DNA of 64,000 bases from Hormiphora californensis (lineage: Eukaryota; Ctenophora; Tentaculata; Cydippida; Pleurobrachiidae). Both the position numbers and the translations under genes were made by a program. Positions 32,378 to 43,712 of the stretch are shown here, in pieces. The first letter of the stretch is position 1, and every line of letters begins with the position of its first letter. Below the pieces are notes generated by a model, which made no database searches, was not told the DNA's origin, and was given only the letters and a program-made list of their open reading frames with translations. Location of the stretch: positions 6,816,880-6,880,879 of the forward strand of contig CM035356.1 in the NCBI GenBank assembly GCA_020137815.1, in the 5' to 3' direction.

Positions 32378-33787
32378 AGGGGTTGTAGAGACATGATCTG
32401 GAGGGTGGAGAGTGGGGCGGATAAGTCCGTATTTGGAGGGTATACATGTATTGTGCTGTCTTCATATTGGTTTGGACTTGATAGACAGTACATATCAGTG
32501 TGTAAATAGTACACAGTAGGGAGAGAGAGAGAGAGGCAGAGTCAATAATAGAAAGGTCATGAACAGCTCACATTGTTTTCGAGAATCTATTTGTTCAAAA
32601 AGGGCATAATTTTGTTTGTGAAAGGACTTTGTTTCGGTAGAATCAAATAATATTTAGAAGGATCAGAGAGAGCGAACAATCAGAGAAAGAGAAGTTAATA
32701 TAGGTGAAGAATATTCATTGTCTTGATAGCCATTGTCCTACTTATGTTGTCGATTTTTATTGTAACTTATTATATTTTTAGCTTTTTATTATGTTCAATA
32801 TTTTCAAAACCACGACTTCTTTTATTTGTTAGACCTTGTTACTAGCTGGCGCCTGGAAACTGTAAAATCTAATAACGAGTACATACACTCACGGAAGAGC
32901 ACATGCTGTAGTAACAAAGAAACAATTGAAATGTAATTGTATTGTGTATAGTCACACACACACATGGGGCCTGATACTCGACCGTGTTTCACCTCACACA
33001 GTGTGTGTCTATGTGAGGCAGTGCAGCTCCCCCTTTTAACTTGGCGTAGCGCGCGGGGTCTTCACCACAGAAAACTCCGCGCAAACCCCGCTACATCAGA
33101 GGACCGTGGGAAATGTTTTTAGGCGCTGGAAAGCGCCGGAGTCTGTCACTGGGACAGTTTCCCAGTGAAACTCGCTAAATCTGCGAGGACTGAGGGACAA
33201 TGTAGCACTTCAAGAACGTGTCTAAGCACCTCAGCTTCTCCTTTAAACCCAATAACTTTGGATTCACTGCACTGGTCAGTGGACATTTTACAGCAAAGTC
33301 TTTGCTGTCACTTTGCAGCATGAATATGGACAGTAAAGTTTGCTGTCCATATTTTCTGGTTATTCTGCCTGGTAGTAACATCAGACATTCTCCTTGGCAA
33401 ATGGCAGTTCGATCAGACAATAGACATCCGCTATGGGGTCTGACACTGCAAGAAAGATATCATATCTGTAAGTGTAACTGGGTGACATATAGCCTGCAAG
33501 TCTTTTATACTTTAGTAGCTGAGATTCTTGTGCCAGCCCACCCCCTGTTGATATATAATAATTCATCATTATCCTCAGTTCTCACATCACATTTGGTCAG
33601 AGCTCCCTTATCTCTGTTTTGCTTGTGAACCGTTGCGAATCTCTCTAATTGTGAGATACAAATAAAAACAAGGAAGTTTAGTTCAACAGTTTACACATGT
33701 TTCAATACAAAATTGTATTTCATCAGAACTGAATCACACTTGTCCCGTTCCAGATATCTATCTCTCCTGCTATGAGTGGTAGTACAG
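32378..33787. other. Region without a recognisable gene
   Basis: It holds the likely XRCC5 3' UTR and several short hairpins, for example TATGGACAG and CTGTCCATA near 33330-33351. The largest ORF (33218-33628, 136 codons) has no domain and no splice context. Confidence 0.5.
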
Positions 33788-33910
33788 CCTCTGCTTGTAG
33801 TTTCAAAGACCGGCTGAGTGTATAGCGATGAAAGGGTACAGAGAAGAGTTTATGGTGAAGTGCAGGGCGAGTTATTTGACCTGGTACGGGACCTGTTTAC
33901 TCATGCTGGT

Positions 33911-34565
33911 AAGGGTCCAGTTAGAGATTTTGCGACTGACGTTAGTTACAATGAAGCAGGCCCCTGCTGACACTGCTGACACTGCCACGCGCGCTACTTT
34001 ACATGCATTTCACATCGAAAACCCTGCTAGTCAACGAAGATTTGGCGCGCACAGGGACTCTCCCAGCTTGCGCCAGTTGCAGACTGGAGGCTGGCGCCAG
34101 AAACTGGAGCCAGCCTCCAATCTGCAACTGGAGCGTATTAAGGATTCCTTCCCTAAAAGTTGGGGGGGGGGGGTGACACGTAACACTTTGTAACACTTTG
34201 TAACATGTAACGCGCACAAAAAGTTTTCTGCATATGTTACAAAGTGTTACAAAGTGTTACAAAATGTTACAAAGTGTTACATATTTTATATGGCTGAAAA
34301 CCGGTCCGTACACCCGACTTTGAGCTGATATGTTGCATAAGGGTCCAGTTAGAGATTTTGCGACTGACGTTAGTTACAATGAAGCAGGCCCCTGCTGACA
34401 CTGCTGACACTGCCACGCGCGCTACTTTACATGCATTTCACATCGAAAACCCTGCTAGTCAACGAAGATTTGGCGCGCACAGGGACTCTCCCAGCTTGCG
34501 CCAGTTGCAGACTGGAGGCTGGCGCCAGAAACTGGAGCCAGCCTCCAATCTGCAACTGGAGCGTA
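33911..34565. repeat. 227-bp direct duplication flanking a MITE
   Basis: 33911-34137 and 34339-34565 appear identical. Each copy ends in a hairpin (CCAGTTGCAGACTGGAGGCT ... AGCCTCCAATCTGCAACTGG). Between the copies, and again to about 34890, lies sequence built from GTAACACTTT and its complement AAAGTGTTAC, around a core GTAACGCGCACAAAAAGTTTTCTGCA. Confidence 0.85.
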
Positions 34566-34890
34566 AAACACCATGAAACAGTGTCTTAGGTTCAGCCGAA
34601 TACGAATACGTAAAATTTATTTCGGTATTTTACGCTAGAAAATTTTTTTGGTCACTTTTTGTAACACTTTGTAACAATTTGTAACACTTTGTAACAATTT
34701 CTAACACTATGTAACACTTTGTAACACTATGTAACACTTTGTAACACTTTGTAACACTATGTAACACTTTGTAACACTATGTAACACTTTGTAACACTAT
34801 GTAACACTTTGTAACATGTAACGTGCACAAAAAGTTTTCTGCACATGTTACAAAGTGTTACAAAGTGTTACGTGTCATCCCCCCCAAAAG
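34151..34890. repeat. AAAGTGTTAC / GTAACACTTT repeat clusters
   Basis: Short inverted and tandem copies of the decamer GTAACACTTT occur at 34175-34285 (an inverted pair around GCGCACAAAAAGTTTTCTG) and at 34655-34870 (about 16 tandem copies plus the same core). These are two copies of one MITE-like element, the second with an expanded arm. Confidence 0.75.
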
Positions 34891-35365
34891 TTTGACTGCT
34901 GGCCGTAGTGTGTGGGATAGTTTAAAGTGTCCCAGTAAGAGTAAGATCAAGGGGATAAAGAAGCCAGAACTAGAGGATTTCACAGAGAAATTGTGTCATT
35001 TCCTGATGGAGAGATGTTACCCTCTGCTTGATCGTCTTAGTAATGAAGTTGAGGACAGTGAAAGGAGGCTAATGGATAGTCAAGAGGAGTTGGTTGCTTC
35101 TCAGAGAGGATTGGTGGAGGCCCAAGGACAGCTTGTTAAGTTGCAGTGCGAGTTGTTGGAGAAGCGAGATAAGGAGATCTCTGCAGTACAGTCTATACTA
35201 CAGCAGAAGAGGAAATTAAGACCTTTTCTTCTGTCCTCAAGAAGCAATGCGACACTGCCCTGGCTCCTAAGCGAATCAGCACAGCAATTAGCAGTGCAAC
35301 AGACGACAGGATGAGCAACGTGATTGTCCATGGGTTGTTGGATTGTAAAAGTGAGAACAACCACG

Positions 35366-36172
35366 CAGTCCTGTCGACAACTACACTTCAAATCTCAGAA
35401 TTTCAAATTTTCGGTTCAAATGTGTAGACTACTAAAATTGAAACTGCTGGGGAGGGTTGGCACTTCTCATAACTCACCTGGGCAGCCACCAGAGGTCCAA
35501 AACCACTCAAAAAGGTCAAAAAATCAATTTTCGATTTGAGGAAAACGACCGGCATCACGAGATTCCTCGTCAAATTCTAAGCATCCTCGTATAATTCTAG
35601 CTCACCAATTCAAACCAGTTCGGAGAAATGAGCGATGAAAGAAGCAAAAAGTGAACAATATTATCGGAGGAAGGGCTCAACTGGCTAAAAATAGATGACT
35701 GAATTCCTGTGTTTAGTCTATTGTAAGAATCTCACTTTGCGCTCTCTCTTTTCTGCACTTCCCCTTTTCCCCCTTCCAAGATCAGAAAAGAGAGAGCGCA
35801 AAGTGAGATTGTTACAATAGACTAAACACAGGAATTCAGTCATCTATTTTTAGCCAGTTGAGCCCTTCCTCCGATAATATTGTTCACTTTTTGCTTCTTT
35901 CATCGCTCATTTCTCCGAACTGGTTTGAATTGGTGAGCTAGAATTATACGAGGATGCTTAGAATTTGACGAGGAATCTCGTGATGCCGGTCGTTTTCCTC
36001 AAATCGAAAATTGATTTTTTGACCTTTTTGAGTGGTTTTGGACCTCTGGTGGCTGCCCAGGTGAGTTATGAGAAGTGCCAACCCTCCCCAGCAGTTTCAA
36101 TTTTAGTAGTCTACACATTTGAACCGAAAATTTGAAATTCTGAGATTTGAAGTGTAGTTGTCGACAGGACTG
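35366..36172. mobile_element. 807-bp foldback element with 390-bp arms
   Basis: Left arm 35366-35755 and right arm 35783-36172 are near-perfect inverted copies, around a 27-nt pyrimidine-rich loop. Outer ends are CAGTCCTGTCGACAACTAC and its complement. It splits the LINE ORF1 remnant between VHGL...AVLST and DIDVRRLFD. There is no coding capacity. Confidence 0.9.
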
Positions 36173-36177
36173 ACGAT

Positions 36178-36510
36178 TTGGATATAGATGTTAGACGCCT
36201 TTTTGATTGTATGGGTGAGTGTACTACCGATGTTTGGGGTATGGAGCGCCTCGGTAGGTACAAGGAGGGTACTGACCGACCAGTAAAGCTGCGGTTGAGT
36301 GGCCGGCATTTCCGAGATCGAATTCTATCCTGCAAGAATAGTCTGAAGAAATCTAAAGATTACAGTAAGACTTTCATATCCCCTGATCGTTCTCCCGAGG
36401 AGAGAGAGGAGAGGAGGAAGTTGGTTGCTGACATGAGGGCGAGGAAGGAGGCGGAACCTGGGAAGACCTTTGGGATCAGAGGAGGCAAGGTGGTGGAGGT
36501 GGTTGTTTGA
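36178..36510 (+). pseudogene. C-terminal fragment of LINE ORF1 (RRM-like)
   Basis: A 110-codon frame reading RLGRYKEGTDRPVKLRLSG, then SPDRSPEEREERRKLVADM and GKTFGIRGGKVV. This is the pattern of the RNA-binding C-terminal part of L1-type/CR1-type ORF1 proteins, including the SPD-followed-by-ERxERRKL block. It is cut off at its N-terminus by the foldback element. Confidence 0.75.
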
Positions 36511-36888
36511 GTGTGTGGGCGTGTTTGTGTGGACTGTGGGACTGATTATACATTAATTGCTAGGTTTTGTGACCAGATTTTTGAGCATCAGAGCACTGGA
36601 CATTAAACTGGATTATTATAGACATTATAACTTTATATATTTTTTAAGGGTTTGCAGCAAAGGTGAACCGCTCTGATGCTCCGTGTTACTAGGGTTTTTA
36701 ATTTCTAGTATTCTACGGGGTCTGAGCGTGTATACAAATGCTGATATTATTATTATTATTATCATATCTTGTTCCCCCTACACAAATCATATCTGATTTG
36801 CATCCGTTTTGCATTTGTTCAGCAATGTAAATGGCTATCCCTTATTGCTGAATTTATGCCACTCATCAGTAAGACTTGCCCGATCCTC

Positions 36889-37332
<444 letters not shown>

Positions 37333-37507
37333 GTCTCTCGCTCTCTACTCCTCCTGCTCTCGATACCGAGGAGAAAGAGGGGGAAATCTATCCTAATCCA
37401 GGCCAGGTCACTCACGTTGTATTTACTTTTCTCATTGATCCATTTACATGGTTATTGGTAAACTGAATAGGATTCCTCTCTTCATGAGAATTGAATGGAG
37501 TTGCAAC

Positions 37508-37581
37508 TGCGTCAGTGCAGCAAAATCAGAAACTATTAGCAACTAGTTGCTAATAGTTTCTGATTTTGCTGCACTGACGCA
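37508..37581. repeat. Perfect 74-bp palindrome
   Basis: 37508-37544 is exactly reverse-complementary to 37545-37581 with no loop (centre AACTAGTT). Ends are TGCGTCAGTGC and its complement. Confidence 0.95.
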
Positions 37582-37654
37582 CTGTTCCTAACGCAGTGAG
37601 GTAAAACTGATACGAAAAGGAAATAGGGCACCCTTTGCACGACGTTTTAGCACA

Positions 37655-37692
37655 CTAAAGTAGAACACGTGTGGTCACGTGTTCTACTTTAG
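37655..37692. repeat. 17-bp hairpin CTAAAGTAGAACACGTG
   Basis: Perfect arms around a TGGT loop, 75 bp downstream of the 74-bp palindrome. The CACGTG in the stem appears on both sides. Confidence 0.9.
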
Positions 37693-39119
37693 GGTGCTAT
37701 ATTATCGGTGGTATATCTGGAAAGAATTCCTATCATATATTCCAAGTCCTTGTAGAGTAACAACCTATTAATCTCTGACTCAGACTGTAGAGTTTGCAAT
37801 GCTGGCTGCTGCGCACTGTGCAGTGCGCAGTCGCAGTCGAAGGCCCGGTGTGAGAGCCGACAGACTGGGAACATGCCAATGTAGAGTGTAGCTGTCTAGT
37901 ACACTTACCATAATTCGGGGGCCATAATTCCTATTGTTAATAAATTCCTAATTTAGAGGGTGACCCACAGAGCTGTATCGATGTTTAGTTTTATCCTAAA
38001 ATATCTGTTAACTCGGCAATCATTGGCTGACTCAATCATCTGATAGCTCATCAGAGCTCTTATAGTTATACCGAATGACAGCTGTACTGCTGTTAGGAAT
38101 TATCCTAACCTAGCCTCTCTCTCTACTATTATCTAGTAGAGTAGTAGAGAGAGGTTTGGAAAATATTTCCAACAATGACCAATTATCTGTTTGTAGAGAG
38201 AGGGAGCATTGGCTAGAATAGAATTGGACAAAGTCATACTGCACGAGTCTGTCTTCATATTCATTGGAAGTTGTAAATGCAGCTTTTTTTCTTCATATTT
38301 CTCCGAAGTCACTGGCTTTGCGGCTGCGTGAGGCCACGTGGCGGCCTCACGCAACAAGAACACGTAAATCGAGCAGCGTGTACTATTACAGTCAGACCCT
38401 AACAAGTAAATAACGGGTTGGTTTTATTACCAAGCAACTAGAACTGTCCCTAACTCACTCAATTTCATTGCAGCCTAATCGCAATGAGAACTTTCAGATG
38501 TTGGACAGCATTGAATTGGTATAATCGCATATAATATCTCCTTTCTGAGATTTGTATATATGCAATCTCGGTCTCGCCACTCAACTTCAATCACATTGTC
38601 AGTACTCTCTCTCTCCAGTCATTGACCCTATTCTCACACCACATCTAAGTGTCAAAACTTTGTATTGGATTAAAAATATTCTGAGACACAACATTATTAT
38701 CGTGTTTTGATTCTCCTCAGTACGCCGCCTGGACAGCTTGCCCCCTTATAGTGTTTTTGTACACATCATCACATACAATTGTTCAAACCCTAGCCATCAC
38801 AGAAATAAAATTCAGTGTGGGCTACACAAATGTTGCCTAGCTAGACTCTGTTTCGCGCCTCCCAAATGTAAAGGAGGGTTAGAGCATAACAACACAAATG
38901 ATCACATGCGATTACTCAATTACTGTAAACTCGTTCTCCATTCCTTCAGGTATAATTATTCTCTGGTTAAGACCTATTTATTTTTTATAACCAATTATAC
39001 AGCCGTTGTCCAGGTGATTAATTGCTCTGTTATTACACGGTCGCTTGTAGTGGGAAAATGGTAATGGAAAACGAAGATACAGTAAGACGACGCGCAACCG
39101 TGACCAATCAGGGCGCTAG
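37693..39119. other. Region without a recognisable gene; dispersed repeat copies
   Basis: It contains a dispersed element at about 38310-38402 (GCGTGAGGCCACGTGGCGGCCTCACGC hairpin and a TATTACAGTCAGACCCTAAC end) that recurs at about 25951-26002 and 54985-55042. It also contains a copy of the AAATGTAAAGGAGGGTTAGA motif at about 38866. No supported exon. Confidence 0.5.
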
Positions 39120-39274
39120 TAAAGTCGGATTTTTTGAAGTTGTCACCCCAAAATGACCGCGCATGTGAAATTTATCAATTTTGACGCGCACACCACACGT
39201 TAACATGTGATGTGACGCGCAAAAACATTCCGCGCACAAAGAGGGGGGTGACAACTTCAAAAAATCCGACTTTA
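39120..39274. mobile_element. 155-bp MITE with 30-bp terminal repeats
   Basis: TAAAGTCGGATTTTTTGAAG plus TTGTCACCCC at the left is mirrored at the right, with a core containing CACGTTAACATGTG and several GCGCG words. The termini TA...TA suggest a mariner-type TA target. Terminal fragments of the same family recur near 59380 and 60580. Confidence 0.85.
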
Positions 39275-40104
39275 CGTGCTGACACATGAACTTTTTGCCG
39301 CGCGTTATGCACCGTGCGCGTCTCCTTACTGTATTTTGCGTTACCGTATTTTGACTGCAAGCAGCACTGTTATCAATATCATTATCAAGCCGACTACTCT
39401 GTTGACATTTAGGATGTCTGATTGAGAATCAAATGGGGTATGGCGCCGCCATACAGCAGTCAGGTGATTGACACTTATTCAACCTGCAACGATTTTGTTT
39501 CAATTTCAAACCGATAACATATACCCGGTTGCAGTTGCTCTGTTAACACAAATCCGCTGTCGATACAAAACTTGTACAGCCGGGATATACATATCCGCAT
39601 GCATATATTAATAGTCTGCAGTAGCTCAACAGTTAAATTGTTGCATATTAAACGGTGTGACAGCTGTGACCCAACCGAGCTGAACTAAATATTCTGAACC
39701 GAATATATTATGAACAGAGTTTCTTTGTAGTAGAATATTCTGAACCGAGTTTCTTTGTAGGAAATTTATCTGTAGGGCCCGGTACAATTTATTGAGTAAG
39801 CTACAATGTCCCTATAGGGGTTCTTTGTATGGACTTAGATCGGACCCTTTTTAGTTTTGTTTCTGGGAACTCCATTATGCTGGAGTATGTCACGTGACTC
39901 CTAATTTCCGTAATTGCGATGCACTATATGGTTAGAGCTCCTAGGCCTAGTTCACTATATTACCACGAACATGGAATGATAATAAACACATTATATTTAG
40001 GAACTTTTACTACCATTCTTTTCTACGTTGATCTTTTGGTGTTTCAGTAACTTTTAATTAGAAAAGAACGACCTTGTAACAGTTCAGAAATACACGACCT
40101 ACTG

Positions 40105-40200
40105 AATCAGGAAATACTGGTCCCTGATTGGCTGATAACCAGTCACGTGACCTAAATAACGAGTTCTGATTGGTTGTTTACTTGTTTCAGTCGGTTCCTG
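40105..40200. mobile_element. CAGGAACCGACC-family MITE, partial copy 2
   Basis: It matches the 109-bp family except for a missing outer end. It is flanked by a 21-bp direct repeat, TCAGAAATACACGACCTACT plus G (40084 and 40201), longer than a normal target duplication. Confidence 0.7.
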
Positions 40201-40860
40201 TCAGAAATACACGACCTACTGCTCTGTTTTCCCACGTTTCCTAGATCGATATTCTCCCGAACTAAAAGTTAATGAAATAACAAAGGAAGAATCCACAAAG
40301 GAACGCTTTAATTTTATTGAACTATAATTGAACCAAGCCTGCCAGGATAATTTGAATATCTACAAATGCATTGTATGCACGTGGCCGCGTGTCAAATAAT
40401 ACGATTCATGCCATTAGGGCACGGCCAAGGACAACCTCATTGAATCGGAATATTCAATGCCTGAAGGCGTCATGACGCCCGTTCACCACGGCAAAATTGA
40501 AATATGCCTTTGTTTGTGCCAAAATATGGATATGTTCCTGTCAGAGCATTGGCCTGACCCTATATTCCTGTCAGAGCATTGGCCTGACCCTAATCCTATT
40601 CCTGCCAGAGCATTGGCCTGACCCTAATCTCATTTCTTTCAAATAAGGTTCTGTTTTGCGAGCGGAGAACAGCAGTCAGAGCAATGGCCTGACAGAGATA
40701 TGCTCCAAACTGCCATTATATGTAGGTAATGGCAGCTTGGAACATAGATCTGTCAGCGTAATTTAGCCTGTGAGAAAGTGTCAATTGTCATGCCAATGCT
40801 CTGACCAAGATGAGGGGTAATTTCATTACCAAGTAGCTGATAGTTGCCTATGCATAAGAT

Positions 40861-40921
40861 ACAGGAACCGACCGAAACAAGTAAACAACCAATCGGAACT
40901 CGTTATTTAGGTCACGTGACT
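40861..40921. mobile_element. CAGGAACCGACC-family MITE, half copy 3
   Basis: It contains one end and the element up to CACGTGACT, then stops. It is bracketed by the 11-bp direct repeat TGCATAAGATA (about 40851 and 40922). Confidence 0.7.
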
Positions 40922-41132
40922 GTGCATAAGATATAATACCAAGTGCCAGGAACGTGCTGCCTTCGAGCGGTTCTTTTGAACTGTTCTGACCATACCACGA
41001 GTACAACACAGTTAATTATCAGTCATGTGACATGTACTATACTATAATGGTGCGATCTTCTTGTGGAGTAGCTCTTATCTTCACTTAGATTTATCTACCT
41101 TCACTTAGACTACTTAGTAGAGTAGTACTCTC

Positions 41133-41728
41133 AGGCTATAAGCATACTGATCTTGATGATCATAATCAGCTAAAAAGATGAAGTGTGCTCATGGTTTTGA
41201 TCATCATCATCTGCAAAAAACTGCAGTGTGCGGAACATTATGATCATCACGTAAGAGCTGGCCCTGGAGCCGTCTCTTAAGTTGGATGATGATCATCAAC
41301 ACCTAGTGTGCGCACGTTCTGATCTTATTCTTATGGAGGGCTGCACTGTAGTCATGTGATATGTACCACGTGGTACGACTTCGCGCGCGCGAGAGGCTGT
41401 TGTACAGGTCACGTGATATACGACAACCTCTCAGAGCGCGCGACTCGCAAAGGGGGAGATAGCATCATCATGCTGAGCACACTGGTCATGATGATCATGA
41501 TCAAAAGGCAAGTTCCAACAAGTTGAGCATGGTTTATGATGATCAAACCTGCGCACACTATGGTTTATGATGATCAAACGTGAACACACTATGGTTTGAG
41601 AGCATCATGATGCATCAAGCCTCCATCATGATGATAACCATCAGTGTGTGCGCTTCTTTGATGGTGACCATCAAAATCTCCGCTCACTGACCTGATTATG
41701 ATCATCACGATCAGTATGCTTATAGCCT
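41133..41728. mobile_element. 596-bp inverted-repeat element rich in GATCATGATGATC
   Basis: AGGCTATAAGCATACTGATC at the left end is mirrored by GATCAGTATGCTTATAGCCT at the right. Interior inverted segments include GTGATATACGACAACCTCTC with its diverged complement. Many overlapping GATCATCATGATC words fill the arms. It directly abuts the LINE fragment at 41730. Confidence 0.75.
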
Positions 41729-41729
41729 C

Positions 41730-42518
41730 ATGTCCAATATATTGATTGATAACTATCTAAATCAGCTTTCATTTCTTCCATGTTATAACTATTTTTATGA
41801 ATTATTATTAATAGATGGTATTATTTTAGATTATGTTACTGTTCAGAAAGATCTTGAAATTCTTATAACTGAAGATCTAAAGTGGACCACCCACTGTGAT
41901 TACATTGTCTCTCTAATGAGATCTAGTTTTAATCGTTTAAGATACACCTGTTATTTTCTTTCGAACAGCTCCCATAAACGATCTTTATATTTTTCTATCG
42001 TTCGTTCCTTTACTGAGCATTGTAATCCTATTTGGAACAATATTGGTAAAACCCATCTCTACAATTTTGAAAGACTCCAAAAGAGTATCGTCAAATGGAT
42101 AAGAAATGAACCCTTAGCCTCTTATACTAATTCCGTTTATTTTAAATACCTTTTAGAACTTAATATTTTACCCATTAAAGAGCTGTTCATTTACAATAAT
42201 CTTAAACTGTTTTACAAGATTATCCATGATTTAGTGCCCCTGCCTTTACCTCATTTTATTAGCTTGTCAGACCCAGCTTCACTTAGATATACCCGCCATA
42301 ATGTTAATATCATACAAGGTCTAGATATCACTTCTTTTGATGACACTTTGAACATCAGGGCTCACCCTAACCTGAGTAATAATTATTTCCACAAAACCAC
42401 CTCGGTCTGGAACTCTATTCCGTATTACATCAGGCAGAGTGCTAGCCTTCATGGTTTTCTAGTTTCTCTCAAGAGGTATCTCTATGACTCAGTCGATATC
42501 GACAGTATTTTACCATAG
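41730..42518 (+). pseudogene. LINE ORF2 C-terminal fragment, AT-rich
   Basis: 262 codons with LEILITEDLKWTTHCDYIV, IVRSFTEHCNPIWNN, FERLQKSIVKWI and a terminal TSVWNSIPYYIRQS ... FLVSLKRYLYD, the layout of the post-RT region of Jockey/CR1-group ORF2. EN and the RT catalytic boxes are absent. Codon use is much more AT-rich than in the other LINEs of this window, so it comes from a different family. A short CACATTTCACATTTCACAT repeat follows the stop. Confidence 0.85.
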
Positions 42519-42797
42519 AATTCACATTTCACATTTCACATCTCACTAAAAGAGCCCAGCATGACCACTATGCCAGTTGGGGAGGTCTTCCCGTTTGGTA
42601 ACCCGTGCCGATTTCCCTCCCCTCCCTCTCGTGTTTTCTAAACAAGTATACGTGTGTGCAAACGTATATTTTTATCTTTTAAAAGTCTTAAACTGTACGC
42701 AGCCCTTAGTTGCTCTGTCTGGAGTACTCCAGTCAGTGTGGGATGCGTGGAACTATGTTTTGAGTGATTTTGAAAATCCATTACTGTTTGATACATA

Positions 42798-43650
42798 CCT
42801 TACTCTCGTTAATTAAGCTCGCATATTTCAAGAAACTTTTAAATAAGGAACTTTTTTACAAGAAAACCCCAAAATTTAGACACCCTAAAAATAAGAAACT
42901 CTCTCGTTTATTAAGAAACTGAAAAAATAAGAAACCAAAATTAAGAAACTAAAAAAATAAGAAACCAAAAATAAGAAACCCCAAAAATAAGAAACCCCAA
43001 AAATAAGAAACCCCAAAATTAAGAAACCCCAAAAATAAGAAACCCCAAAATTAAGAAACCCCAAAATTAAGAAACCCCAAAATTAAGAAACCCCAAAAAT
43101 AAGAAACCCCAAAAATAAGAAACCCCAAAATTAAGAAACCCCAAAATTAAGAAACCCCAAAATTAAGAAACCCCAAAAATAAGAAACCCCAAAAATAAGA
43201 AACCCCAAAATTAAGAAACTCGAAAAATAAGAAACTCGAAAAATAAGAAACCTAATTAGGGGAGGGCCTCAAAAAGCCCTAAAATGGACATTTTTGACAA
43301 CACAGACCAAATGCGGCAAAATAACGCAATTTAAACTAGGTAAACTGTTGTTTAGGCTATTTCGAAGGTGTGGTCTAACGGTTGACAGGTTACGAAATGG
43401 TGGCCGGAATAAGAAAGCTGAGACAAGGGGGGTTAAACACAAAACAACTGCAATGAACTGCTTGTGTGTTAACACTCAGAACTGTTGCAGAATGCAGAGG
43501 CCCGTTTCTTATCTCTGTTTTCAAGATGGGTGTGTCGCCCTGCTTTCTCTCCCAATCTCTCTTCCTATCTCGTCCTCTTTTTCTTTCTTTATCATTGATG
43601 ATGTCTGCGTGTGTGTGTTAGAGAGAGAGAGAGTGTGTGTGTGAGAGTGA

Positions 43651-43712
<62 letters not shown>

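Larger units (their letters stand above)
33788..36760 (+). mobile_element. Degraded LINE ORF1 region, interrupted by nested insertions
   Basis: Pieces of one ORF1 are scattered in order. An N-terminal piece (about 33788-33906, GELFDLVRDLFTHAG) is followed by a coiled-coil piece (about 34884-35210, SNEVEDSERRLMDSQEELV). A frame-shifted piece comes next (35200-35365, APKRISTAISSATDDRMSN), then an RRM-like C-terminal piece (36172-36510). They are separated by the repeat nest at 33.9-34.9 kb and the foldback at 35366-36172. The 3' end TACGGGGTCTGAGCGTGTATACAA plus (TAT)n is at 36714-36760. No EN-RT follows, so this is an ORF1-plus-tail deletion derivative or a non-autonomous unit. Confidence 0.7.
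39275..41132. other. Region without a recognisable gene; partial MITEs and short repeats
   Basis: It includes two partial copies of the CAGGAACCGACC MITE (40105-40200 and 40861-40921) and three tandem copies of CAGAGCATTGGCCTGACCC (about 40543-40623). The latter motif also occurs at 3428-3484, 40676 and, reversed, 40793. I found no exon. Confidence 0.55.

Noticed and set aside
39600-39660. tRNA-like TAGCTCAACAGTTA stretch
   Set aside because: No T-arm or acceptor pairing nearby.
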